This document shows, piece after piece, positions 1-7,217 of a DNA stretch of 64,000 nt; within the stretch, counting starts at the first letter, position 1, and every line of letters begins with the position of its first letter. The stretch covers positions 248,001-312,000 of the forward strand of contig NZ_CANMPJ010000002.1 in assembly GCF_947499705.1 (NCBI RefSeq), written 5' to 3'. The position numbers were made by a program, and so were the translations under genes. The notes under the pieces are model-generated. The model was not told the DNA's origin. It did not search any database and was given only the letters and a program-made list of their open reading frames with translations. This DNA is from an uncultured Erythrobacter sp. GTDB lineage: Bacteria > Pseudomonadota > Alphaproteobacteria > Sphingomonadales > Sphingomonadaceae.

Positions 1-334
1 CTACAGCGGGAGCCGCTCCGAAGCGCAGAAGCGCTACGCGCGCGAAACCGCGTTCGAAGGCGATCCCCAAGCCCCCGATGTCGCCGGTGGCGGAATCTTT
101 CGCGGCCCGGCGACCGTTTCCGGTCAGTGCCTGATCCCGCCCTGCCCACCGCCGCCAGCTTTGCTGATCGACGTCGAGGCTCTGCCGGAAGCTCCTAAAG
201 GATCGGATGCAGACCGGATTGCGCGCGGGCTGCCTCCGCTGGGTCAGGATGAAAATCTGACCGAGGATGAGATCCGCAAACGCCGCGAAGCGCTGGGACT
301 TCCTCCGCCTCGCTTCGAGCAAGACCCGAAGTAA
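1..334 (+). CDS. C-terminal part of an exported protein of unknown function (5' end outside window)
   Basis: The open frame enters from the left edge and ends at a TAA. The visible 110 residues include two cysteines in a C-x4-C-PPPP setting, then the segment ALLIDVEALPEAP and the run SDADRIARGLPPLG, and end in a basic helix followed by LGLPPPRF. The same architecture recurs in the next gene, so the two are tandem paralogues three bases apart. I do not recognise a catalytic motif. By analogy with its neighbour, which has a signal peptide, it is probably periplasmic or outer-membrane associated. Its function is unknown. Confidence 0.75.
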   Translation, partial: YSGSRSEAQKRYARETAFEGDPQAPDVAGGGIFRGPATVSGQCLIPPCPPPPALLIDVEALPEAPKGSDADRIARGLPPLGQDENLTEDEIRKRREALGLPPPRFEQDPK

Positions 335-337
335 GAG

Positions 338-985
338 TTGAACGGGGCGCTCAACTTCCTGCGGCGATCCAGCATTTGCTGGATCGCGGTGACACTCGCC
401 ACACTCATTTTTGCCCCGGTTGCCGATCCGGCATCAGCGCAGGAGAGCGACAATTCGTCGCCGCCTGCAGAAGATCCTGCGGCGCTTGAACCCGATGAAG
501 GTCGGCTGGTCATCGACACTTCCGATGCGCTTGAGCAGCGCGAGCGCGATCCGGTGGTTTCGGAACGATGCGAGGACCAGGCTGATGTTGCGCGGATCGC
601 AGGCGAGATCATCGTTTGCCGCGATCTGGACCGGGCAACCGACGGCTCTTGGGACAAGGCGGATTGGGAACGTCGCTACGCTGAAGCGACACAGGGCCCG
701 AAGCCCGTGCACGTAGACGGCAGCGGTTTGCAGTTCCCGGGCGAAGGCTCGCTTGCGACGATCACATTCACGGTCAGAGGTGTTTGCGCTGTCCCGCCAT
801 GCGCTCCGCCTCCGGCACTCTTGATCGACGTTGGCGCGCTGCCCGAAGCGCCGCCCGGTTCGGATGCGGACCGGATTGCGCGTGGACTGCCGCCGCTCGG
901 CAAAGATCCGAACGAAGAGGAGCTACGCAGGCGGCGCGAGGATTTGGGCCTTCCTCCGCCCGGCTTCACGGTCGACGACGAATAG
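338..985 (+). CDS. Exported conserved protein of unknown function, paralogue of the preceding gene
   Basis: This 215-residue protein begins at a TTG three bases after the previous stop, with no clear ribosome binding site, so translation is probably coupled. Residues 1-35 look like a Sec signal peptide, with a basic start, a hydrophobic core and an Ala-Ser-Ala-Gln cleavage site. A central GEIIVCRD segment resembles the EIVVC element seen in many exported sphingomonad proteins of unknown function. The last 75 residues (from about 143) match the C terminus of the upstream gene almost residue for residue, including ALLIDVGALPEAP and SDADRIARGLPPLG. No enzymatic motif is visible. The conserved C-terminal module is the part worth defining as a family. 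Confidence 0.8.
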   Translation: MNGALNFLRRSSICWIAVTLATLIFAPVADPASAQESDNSSPPAEDPAALEPDEGRLVIDTSDALEQRERDPVVSERCEDQADVARIAGEIIVCRDLDRATDGSWDKADWERRYAEATQGPKPVHVDGSGLQFPGEGSLATITFTVRGVCAVPPCAPPPALLIDVGALPEAPPGSDADRIARGLPPLGKDPNEEELRRRREDLGLPPPGFTVDDE

Positions 986-988
986 GGA

Positions 989-2311
989 TCAGTGCGGCAG
1001 AATCGGCAGAACAAGAGGTTGGGCCGTCAGACTTTCAGAGCCTTCCAGCAGCTCGAGCGCCTTGCCGATATTGCCCTCCCGCCCCTCATGCGTGACCATC
1101 GCCACCAGCACTTCACCGCCCTCGCGGGCACGGCCGGGCTGGATCAGGCTTTCGATGGATACATCAGCGTCGCGCATCGCGGCGGTTATCTCGGCCAGAA
1201 CACCGGGGCGATCCTTTACGGTAAAGCGCAGATAGGTGCGCTCCATGCGGTGGCCCGGTTCAGCCGGAGGCATCGCCGAAAGCTGTGCCACGGGCATCGA
1301 GAAAGGCGCGCCAACCTCTCCGCGTGCAATATCGATCAAATCGGCAACCACAGCGCTGGCAGTGGGCCCATCGCCAGCACCAGCCCCTTGGAACAGCAGT
1401 CGACCAGAGAAATTACCCTCCGCGACCACGGCATTGGTGGGACCATCGACCGGAGCAAGCGGATGATCCTTGGCAACGAGGCACGGGCGGACGCGCTGGA
1501 GCAATCGCTCCTCACCATCCGTGCCGGTTTCAACATCGACCTGCGCAATCAGGCGAATCACGAAACCGAGCGCATCGGCCTGCGCGATATCGGCCGCGCG
1601 GACTTGTACGATGCCGGTCGTGCGCACCGCATCGAAATCGATCCGCGCGCCAAACCCTATTGCCGCGAGGATGGCTAGCTTGTGGGCAGCGTCGATCCCT
1701 TCGATGTCGAACGTTGGATCGGCTTCGGCGTAACCGAGCCGCTGTGCTTCCGCGAGCGTCTCGGCAAAGTCCGCGCCGGTCGCTTCCATCTCTGACAGGA
1801 TGTAATTGCAGGTGCCGTTGAGGATTCCGTAGATCGTGGTGAGCGCATTGGCCGAGGTGCCTTCGCGCAGACCTTTCACAACCGGAATGCCGCCCGCGAC
1901 CGCCGCTTCGAATTTGAGTGGTACTGCCGCTCGCTCGGCCTGCTCAGCCAACGCCAGACCATGATGCGCAATCATCGCCTTGTTCGCGGTAACGAGGCCT
2001 TTTCCCGCCAAGAGCGCCGCACGCGAACAGGCCAGCGCCGGACCGTCCGACCCGCCAACGAGTTCGACAACGACGTCTACATCGTCGCGGCTCGCCAGCG
2101 CGGTCATGTCGTCTTCCCAGGCATAGGACGCGATATCGATGCCGCGATCCTTGGTCCGGTCGCGCGCGCTCACGGCCACGACTTCAATTGCCCTGCCAGC
2201 TCGCGCAGAAATGAGATCGTGATTGGTGCCGAGCAGGCGAATCACGCCAGCACCAACGGTTCCTAGGCCAGCGATGGCAATGCGAAGCGGGGAGGCAGGC
2301 GTATCGGTCAA
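989..2311 (-). CDS. hom: Homoserine dehydrogenase
   Basis: The enzyme reduces aspartate semialdehyde to homoserine with NAD(P)H, the branch point to threonine, methionine and isoleucine. The 440 residues show the N-terminal nucleotide-binding motif GLGTVGAGV at about residues 15-23, the TANKAMI active-site segment, the substrate region GGIPVVKGLREG, and a C-terminal ACT domain from about residue 353 (FTVKDRPGVLAEI), the usual threonine-feedback module. The length is normal for the ACT-containing class. The start is a TTG preceded at normal spacing by GGAG, and no ATG fits better. The upstream neighbour on the same strand is an exported unknown; the gap of 60 bases does not prove an operon. 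Confidence 0.97.
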   Translation of the reverse strand: MTDTPASPLRIAIAGLGTVGAGVIRLLGTNHDLISARAGRAIEVVAVSARDRTKDRGIDIASYAWEDDMTALASRDDVDVVVELVGGSDGPALACSRAALLAGKGLVTANKAMIAHHGLALAEQAERAAVPLKFEAAVAGGIPVVKGLREGTSANALTTIYGILNGTCNYILSEMEATGADFAETLAEAQRLGYAEADPTFDIEGIDAAHKLAILAAIGFGARIDFDAVRTTGIVQVRAADIAQADALGFVIRLIAQVDVETGTDGEERLLQRVRPCLVAKDHPLAPVDGPTNAVVAEGNFSGRLLFQGAGAGDGPTASAVVADLIDIARGEVGAPFSMPVAQLSAMPPAEPGHRMERTYLRFTVKDRPGVLAEITAAMRDADVSIESLIQPGRAREGGEVLVAMVTHEGREGNIGKALELLEGSESLTAQPLVLPILPH

Positions 2312-2371
2312 GGATCACTCCACTGTGAAGGCGGAGTTGCGATTAGCCGTGCCGGGCGCTCCGTCAAGCGA

Positions 2372-3262
2372 TCAGGTCGCCTCGGTCACCCGCCTTGTAC
2401 ATGGGCCAAGCTCACCGATTACGAATTCATAGTCTTGCGCGGCAAGACGCCGCGCAGCGGGGTCGCGGGCCAGATTCGCGCTGCTGGGCAAGCGTTCGGG
2501 CAGAGCGCAGGCAAGGCGATACCATTGAAGCGTGTCGGGGTTTGGCGGGCGGGCGGACGAATCGATGATCTCGCCCCACGACACACCCCATGCTGGCGAC
2601 TGTCCAGGGCGGCGAATCACGCTCATCGAAACCGGCGACCCTTCATTTGTTCTGAGAAACACCTGCGTTTCCGATTCGCCGACAAGCGTGCCGCGCACGG
2701 CCAGCGCATCGGCAATTCCCGTGATTGTCGGCGGTTTGTCCGCCGCGACCAGCTCGCGCAGAATCGGGCGCAGGCGATTCTCAAGTGCGGGTGTGTAGGC
2801 GAACTGAGCGGTTTTCCCGGCGAGTTGCACCGAACCGGGCCGCCCAGGGACGGAATTGGCAAACAACAACATCTCAAGCTTCTTCAGCTTGGGGGGCTTA
2901 CCCTTCTCGTTCAGCGGCACGTCGACGAGATAGGCGAGCGATTCGCCAACATTGGAGGAGCCGGCGATGAGCGCAATCGTGTTCGCCTCTATGTAGAGGC
3001 GGGCGAATCCGGGCTGGAGTCCCGGAGCGCGTTCCGGTTTGACCACCGATTGGCGCCGAATCTCTGCTCTGATGACCAATTCACTGCGTTCGGCGAGCGC
3101 TGTGAGGTCCGCATAGGTCGCCATATCGCCAGGTGTCGCGGCAAAAGCTTGCGAAGACTGTGCAGAAACTTCAGTTGCAGCAAACGGCAGTGAAATTGCA
3201 CAAGCCGCGACAGCCGCCAGAGTCCTGAATCTATTAATTAAATTTCGGTTAACGGTCATCAT
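2372..3262 (-). CDS. Exported conserved protein of unknown function
   Basis: The 296-residue protein has a clear signal peptide: positively charged N terminus, hydrophobic core AAVAACAISLPFAA, and cleavage near SAQS at about residue 36. The mature part is a mixed alpha/beta protein with no transmembrane segment and no motif I can tie to an enzyme family. Two adjacent ATG codons could start it. The gene lies upstream of homoserine dehydrogenase on the same strand and is divergent from tonB. It is probably a lineage-specific periplasmic protein. Function not assigned. Confidence 0.75.
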   Translation of the reverse strand: MMTVNRNLINRFRTLAAVAACAISLPFAATEVSAQSSQAFAATPGDMATYADLTALAERSELVIRAEIRRQSVVKPERAPGLQPGFARLYIEANTIALIAGSSNVGESLAYLVDVPLNEKGKPPKLKKLEMLLFANSVPGRPGSVQLAGKTAQFAYTPALENRLRPILRELVAADKPPTITGIADALAVRGTLVGESETQVFLRTNEGSPVSMSVIRRPGQSPAWGVSWGEIIDSSARPPNPDTLQWYRLACALPERLPSSANLARDPAARRLAAQDYEFVIGELGPCTRRVTEAT

Positions 3263-3624
3263 ATCGCAAAAATCCCGTGCCTGCTCAGTGCCTCAATTTG
3301 TGCCTGATTATCGCCCAGAAACAGCTCTGAGCACAGGCAGTGAATCAGCGCTGAACCGATAAAGCGTTTGATTGCCTAGGGGTTGACCGTTAAAGCGCGT
3401 GATGCTTGCGACGAAGTTGGGGACAAGGTCGTCGTGGGACAAGGGCTGCACTTCACGGTTAGCTGTGAGAGTGGCCAACGAGCTGGGACTGGCTTCGACA
3501 ATTGGGGTTTACGGCCCGGTTCGGGAGGACCAAGAATTTGGGATTCGCATTGCGGTTCGCCATGACCGAATGTGATTGGTGTGCCGGTTTCGACCGGCCT
3601 GAATAATGGAGAGAAAGCGACTGG
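3263..3624. other. Divergent intergenic region between an exported unknown and tonB
   Basis: These 362 bases contain no convincing ORF. They carry an interrupted inverted repeat (TGCCTGCTCAG at 3279-3289 against CTGAGCACAGGCA at 3327-3339), which could be an operator for either gene. Nearer tonB there is a perfect 6-bp hairpin with a TTCG loop at 3583-3598, about 27 bases before the tonB start, so it would lie in the tonB leader. I see no obvious Fur-type box and no good promoter pair, so regulation stays open. Confidence 0.4.
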
Positions 3625-4302
3625 ATGGCCTACGCTGACCAACAAATGGGTGGAAACAAAGTTGTTTCCATCGCGATCGTGGCACTGATCCACGTGTTGA
3701 TCGGGTGGCTGCTCATCTCGGGCCTGGCGATTAAAGGCGCTCAGGCTGTGATCGAGCGAGTTACCACCGTCGACATTGAGGAGCCCCCGCCCCCTGAGGA
3801 ACCGGACGAACCGCCGCCGGAGCAGCCAGAAGAGGTTGCACCGCCGCCGCCAGTAGCACCGCCGCCGCCGATTAGCATCGCGCCGACGCCTCCGCAGATT
3901 CAGACGCAGCCGACGATTCCGCCGCCTGCTCCGCCTGCGCTGACGATTCCGCCGCCTGCTCCAATCGCGCCGCCAGCACCGCCGCCGCCGCCTCCAGCAC
4001 CTTCGCTGGCTCGCGATGCATCGCCGAAAGGTCTCAATCGCTGGTCACGCCGGATCCAGGAAAACTACCCCTCGCGCGCTTTGCGAGAGGAAGTTGAAGG
4101 AACCGTCGGCGTCGCAGTGGTTATTGGTGCAAATGGCCGCGTCAGCAGCTGCTCTGTCACTCGGTCCAGTGGTTCAAGCGTTCTCGATCAGGCGGCTTGC
4201 CGCGGGATGGAGCGCTATGCCAGGTTCGACCCGGCTCTTGACCGCGCCGGAAACCCGACGACGGGCCGATACAGCACCGGGATCACATACCGCTTAAATT
4301 GA
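3625..4302 (+). CDS. tonB: Energy transducer TonB
   Basis: TonB carries proton-motive energy from the ExbB/ExbD motor to outer-membrane receptors. The 225 residues show a short cytoplasmic start, one transmembrane helix at about residues 13-35 (VVSIAIVALIHVLIGWLL), a long periplasmic proline-rich spacer at about 48-130, and a C-terminal TonB domain with the YPSRALREEVEGTVGVAV block and a final GITYRLN strand. The histidine inside the membrane helix is typical of TonB. The ATG has GGAGAG upstream. It is the first gene of a tonB-exbB-exbD-exbD run and could serve the TonB-dependent receptor found further right. Confidence 0.96.
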   Translation: MAYADQQMGGNKVVSIAIVALIHVLIGWLLISGLAIKGAQAVIERVTTVDIEEPPPPEEPDEPPPEQPEEVAPPPPVAPPPPISIAPTPPQIQTQPTIPPPAPPALTIPPPAPIAPPAPPPPPPAPSLARDASPKGLNRWSRRIQENYPSRALREEVEGTVGVAVVIGANGRVSSCSVTRSSGSSVLDQAACRGMERYARFDPALDRAGNPTTGRYSTGITYRLN

Positions 4303-4316
4303 TAACATAACGGCTT

Positions 4317-4335
4317 CGGGCTCAAGGCGAGCCCG
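4317..4335 (+). other. Intercistronic hairpin between tonB and exbB
   Basis: A 7-bp perfect stem (CGGGCTC/GAGCCCG) closes a 5-base loop 15 bases after the tonB stop. No T tract follows, so it is not a typical intrinsic terminator. It may protect the upstream message or adjust the ratio of tonB to exbB. Confidence 0.5.
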
Positions 4336-4373
4336 GGGCCAACGGGACTATTCTTTCAAGAGGACTTTTCGCA

Positions 4374-5153
4374 ATGAACGTAACCTATCTGTTGGCTGCT
4401 GCAGCCGCCGAAGCCGCACCGGAGAGCAAGTTTGGCTTCTGGGAAGCGATGGAAGAAGGCGGCCCGGTCGCCTGGTCGATCCTCGCCGTCATGGTCATTA
4501 TGAGCGTCGGCTCATTCTACATCCTGTTCACCAAGCTGTTCGAACAGAACAAGGTGATGCGTCAGTACAAGGGCGTTCAGACGTCTTTCTGGCGTGCCGG
4601 ATCGCTTAAAGAAGGCGCGACCAAGCTCGAGAAGAACAGCGCATGGCGCCAGATCGCCGACGACGCCGTCGACGCTCAAGAAAAGCACAGCAAAATGACC
4701 GACAGCCTCGAAGCGCATGACTACATGCACGGTTCGCTGCAGCGTTCGGAAGACTCGATCAACTACGCGCTTTCGGGCGGCCTGCCGTTCCTCGCATCGG
4801 TTGGCGCGACCGCGCCGTTCATCGGTCTGCTCGGCACCGTGATCGGCATCTACCGCGCTCTGATCAACATCGGCATCGAAGGTTCGGCCTCGATCGACAA
4901 GGTTGCCGGTCCGGTTGGTGAAGCCCTGATCATGACCGCGATTGGTCTGCTCGTGGCTGTGCCTGCAGTGCTTGCGTTTAACTGGCTGCAGAGCCGTAAC
5001 CGCCGCATCGGCGAGCTGCTCAACAGCTTCTCGACCGATATCCTGGCGTACATCAGCTCGGACGGCGCGGTTAAGCCTGCCGTGACAGCTGCACCTGCTG
5101 CCAAGAAGCCGGCTGCCAAGCCTGCCCCAGCCAAGCCTGCTGGCGCCAAGTAA
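4374..5153 (+). CDS. exbB: Biopolymer transport protein ExbB (MotA/TolQ/ExbB family)
   Basis: This is the inner-membrane stator subunit that, with ExbD, converts proton flow into TonB movement. The 259 residues give three membrane segments: one near residues 32-55, then a pair inside the MotA/TolQ/ExbB domain at about 140-165 (LASVGATAPFIGLLGTVIG) and 180-205 (ALIMTAIGLLVAVPAVLAFN). The GATAPFIGLLGTV motif is diagnostic. The C terminus is an Ala/Pro/Lys-rich tail, unusual in enteric ExbB but common in this lineage. An AGAGGA site precedes the ATG. Second gene of the tonB operon. Confidence 0.96.
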   Translation: MNVTYLLAAAAAEAAPESKFGFWEAMEEGGPVAWSILAVMVIMSVGSFYILFTKLFEQNKVMRQYKGVQTSFWRAGSLKEGATKLEKNSAWRQIADDAVDAQEKHSKMTDSLEAHDYMHGSLQRSEDSINYALSGGLPFLASVGATAPFIGLLGTVIGIYRALINIGIEGSASIDKVAGPVGEALIMTAIGLLVAVPAVLAFNWLQSRNRRIGELLNSFSTDILAYISSDGAVKPAVTAAPAAKKPAAKPAPAKPAGAK

Positions 5154-5171
5154 GGCCTGAACGAATTGAGC

Positions 5172-5198
5172 GGGGAGCGCATCCAATGTGCGCTCCCC
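5172..5198 (+). other. Intercistronic hairpin between exbB and exbD
   Basis: A 10-bp perfect stem (GGGGAGCGCA/TGCGCTCCCC) with a 7-base loop begins 19 bases after the exbB stop. The next bases are not a T run, so readthrough into exbD is expected. It is the second hairpin of this kind in the operon. Confidence 0.55.
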
Positions 5199-5269
5199 AC
5201 CAAGCCAGGCTGAGGCACCGTGCCAACTGGCCGTTCAAAAATGACGATAATTCAGGATAGGAATTCATA

Positions 5270-5800
5270 ATGGCGATTTCGACGGGAGGCGGTGGCGAGA
5301 CCCCGATGTCCGACATCAACACGACGCCGCTTGTGGACGTCATGCTGGTGCTTCTGATCATCTTCCTCATCGCGGTTCCGGTGGCGATCCAGACGATCGA
5401 AAAGCTTGAGATCCCGGTGTTCGAATCGATCGAATCGAAGAACAAGGTTGAAAACCTGCTTCTCACGATCAGCACGACAGACTCAGCCGGCCTTAGCGCT
5501 GGTGAACCGGGTTTTGATCTACCCGCGCGCAACGGCGAGTGCCGGGTGTATTTTAACAATATCTCACCGGTGACATCGCAAGAACTCTACGATCAGGCGT
5601 TCAATCGACTTGACGCTATCGTGCAGGCAGCTGGTGGTCCGGAAGCGATCATGGAAAATCCGGACGCAATTCCGCAGGTCCACATTCGTGCCGACAAGCG
5701 CGCACCGTGGCGCTGTGTTGCCGGAGCCATCTACAACGTTCAGGCGGCTGGTTATCCAACCGTCGGCTTCATTTCGAACCCGGTCGAACCGGGTATCTGA
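5270..5800 (+). CDS. exbD: Biopolymer transport protein ExbD/TolR family, first copy
   Basis: ExbD couples proton passage to the ExbB-TonB motor. The 176-residue protein has a short cytoplasmic N terminus, one membrane helix at about residues 20-42 with the essential aspartate at position 23 in [12 protein letters not shown], and a periplasmic domain. That domain is longer than in the other copies and contains three cysteines or Cys-adjacent blocks (GECRVYF, WRCVAGA). The final block ending in [10 protein letters not shown] matches the ExbD C-terminal strand. A site of the AGGA type precedes the ATG. Confidence 0.94.
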   Translation: MAISTGGGGETPMSDINTTPLVDVMLVLLIIFLIAVPVAIQTIEKLEIPVFESIESKNKVENLLLTISTTDSAGLSAGEPGFDLPARNGECRVYFNNISPVTSQELYDQAFNRLDAIVQAAGGPEAIMENPDAIPQVHIRADKRAPWRCVAGAIYNVQAAGYPTVGFISNPVEPGI

Positions 5801-5833
5801 TGCAGCGTCGAACCGATTTAAGGAGTAACTGAC

Positions 5834-6292
5834 ATGGGTATGTCCGGAGGCAACCTCGACGGTGAGCCGATGCTCGACATGAACATGACGCCGCTGATCG
5901 ACGTTTTGCTCGTGCTGTTGATCATGTTCATCATCACCATTCCTGTGGCGACACACTCGGTCGATATCGACCTGCCGCAAGGCAACCCGCCGCCGCAGGA
6001 CATCCAGATTGATCCGGTCAAGAACAAGCTCGTTCTGACTGCGACCGATCAGATTCTCTGGAACGCAGAGCCTGTGAACCAAGGCCAACTCGTCACCCTG
6101 CTGGCAGAAACAACAAGTATGTCGGTGGAACCGGAACTGCAGTTCGAGCCGGAAGCGCTGGCCAGCTACGATATCTCGGCCCGCGTGCTGCAGATCATCA
6201 AGCAGTCGGGCGTCACCAAGTTCGGATTTGTCGGTAACGAAAAGTACCGTCAATTCGGCAGCGGTGGCCCATCGGTGGGCGGCAGCCGCTAA
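5834..6292 (+). CDS. exbD: Biopolymer transport protein ExbD/TolR family, second copy
   Basis: The 152-residue ExbD starts 33 bases after the first copy with a strong AAGGAG site. The membrane helix carries the motif MNMTPLIDVLLVLLIM with the proton-relay aspartate at residue 23. The periplasmic part has the LWNAEPVNQGQLVTLL and FVGNEKYRQFG blocks found in the third copy and, degraded, in the fourth. Two different ExbD proteins next to one ExbB are common in alphaproteobacteria and suggest a mixed stator. A terminator follows directly. Confidence 0.95.
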   Translation: MGMSGGNLDGEPMLDMNMTPLIDVLLVLLIMFIITIPVATHSVDIDLPQGNPPPQDIQIDPVKNKLVLTATDQILWNAEPVNQGQLVTLLAETTSMSVEPELQFEPEALASYDISARVLQIIKQSGVTKFGFVGNEKYRQFGSGGPSVGGSR

Positions 6293-6320
6293 CGCGGATC
6301 AAATCTGCACTGAATTTGAA

Positions 6321-6355
6321 AAGGGCGGCCCGAGCAATCGGAGCCGCCCTTTTTG
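6321..6355 (+). terminator. Rho-independent terminator of the tonB-exbB-exbD-exbD operon
   Basis: The stem AAGGGCGGC/GCCGCCCTT (9 bp) is extended by an inner CCGA/TCGG helix closed by a GCAA loop, and is followed by five T residues. It lies 28 bases after the last exbD stop in the right orientation. Confidence 0.9.
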
Positions 6356-6570
6356 TTTGCTCTTCGAGGAGCAGCGTATCTTGGGGAGTCTGTGTTTCGC
6401 CCTCATCCGCCGGGCGCGGGCCACCCGGCCCGTGTGGGTAGGCCTACGGCCAGCTTTGCTTCCCGCGCCAGAGGGCGCGACGGCCTTGCAGGTGTGCTTT
6501 GCATGCCTGCGTCTTCGACTTCGGCTCCGGCCTTGCGGGCACTTCGTGACCGACCAAATGCAAACTAAAC

Positions 6571-6644
6571 CGGCGGCGTGAGCCGCTGCAAGGCCGACCG
6601 CCCGCCCGCAGCGACGCGACCTTCAGGTCGCGTGAGCGAGGAAA
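6571..6644 (+). repeat. Two-hairpin intergenic element, copy 1
   Basis: The 57 bases at 6588-6644 match 21947-22003 at 50 positions. The element folds into a first 7-bp hairpin with a GTGA loop (6571-6588) and a second 7-bp hairpin with a TTCA loop (6615-6632). In the second stem an A-T pair here is a G-C pair in the other copy, a compensatory change that supports a real structure. Confidence 0.6.
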
Positions 6645-6645
6645 T

Positions 6646-6667
6646 CGCACTCGCGTACGCGAGTGCG
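6646..6667. repeat. Perfect 22-bp palindrome
   Basis: The sequence reads identically on both strands, with arms CGCACTCGCG and CGCGAGTGCG around a central TA. It is followed by CAACAAAAAA on the plus strand. It sits two bases after the two-hairpin element and about 100 bases before the third exbD. It could be a cruciform or protein-binding site, or half of a terminator reading leftward. Confidence 0.6.
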
Positions 6668-6770
6668 CAACAAAAAAGGTACGCGTTAGGCAACCTATTA
6701 GTTATGATATACAGTCTCTCTTTGCGATGGTGATGCATGGCAAAGCCGTTGCCAGATGAGGAGAGAGAAT

Positions 6771-7217
6771 ATGCCAAAGAAGATCGTCCGTCCGAATGGC
6801 TTCGCCCCAAAGAAAGCCCGCGCAATGGGAGATATGAACGTCACCCCGTTTATCGACGTTCTGCTGGTGCTGCTGATCATGCTGATCCTCGCCATCCCGG
6901 TGCAGACGCACCAGACGACCGTCGATCTACCAACTGACAAGCCCTGCCCGCAATGCGTCCTCGACCCAGAAACCAACACTGTCTTCATCACCGCCAATGA
7001 CGAGCTACTTTGGAACGGTGCGGCAGTTACTCGGGACCAACTGCGCACCCAGGTCGCCGCAGCAAGCGCGATGGAAGAACAACCGCTGCTACGCTTCGAG
7101 CCAGCTGCGCTCGCGAGCTATGACACGTCGGCCCGCACCATCGCGCTGATCAAGGAAGAAGGCGCACAGACCTTCGCATTCGTCGGCAACGCGCAGCACA
7201 AGGATTTCGGTTCTTGA
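6771..7217 (+). CDS. exbD: Biopolymer transport protein ExbD/TolR family, third copy
   Basis: The 148-residue protein is a close paralogue of the second ExbD. It has the membrane motif MNVTPFIDVLLVLLIM with aspartate 29, the LWNGAAVTRDQL block and the terminal FAFVGNAQHKDFG strand. The basic N-terminal tail (MPKKIVRPNGFAPKK) is longer than in the other copies and would lie in the cytoplasm. I chose the ATG preceded by AGGAGAG; an in-frame ATG 15 bases earlier has no such site. Two cysteines in the linker (KPCPQCVL) distinguish it. The gene runs directly into the next one through a 4-base overlap. Confidence 0.92.
   Translation: MPKKIVRPNGFAPKKARAMGDMNVTPFIDVLLVLLIMLILAIPVQTHQTTVDLPTDKPCPQCVLDPETNTVFITANDELLWNGAAVTRDQLRTQVAAASAMEEQPLLRFEPAALASYDTSARTIALIKEEGAQTFAFVGNAQHKDFGS

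Larger units (their letters stand above)
6356..6770. other. Structured intergenic region between exbD copies 2 and 3
   Basis: No credible gene is visible. The first half is unusually rich in short palindromes (for example GTAGGCCTAC and GCGCC/GGCGC pairs). The second half contains the two-hairpin repeat and the 22-bp palindrome listed separately. A good -10 hexamer TATGAT lies at 6703-6708 without a clear -35 partner and could drive the third exbD. The region separates the third and fourth exbD-like genes from the terminated tonB operon. Confidence 0.5.

Noticed and set aside
3583..3598. TTCG hairpin before tonB as a terminator or riboswitch
   Set aside because: Stem is only 6 bp, no T tract, and no known riboswitch core is recognisable.
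3780..4010. Repetitive DNA that looks like a short-repeat array
   Set aside because: It encodes the proline-rich spacer of TonB (CCGCCGCC-type codons); it is not a CRISPR or a non-coding repeat.
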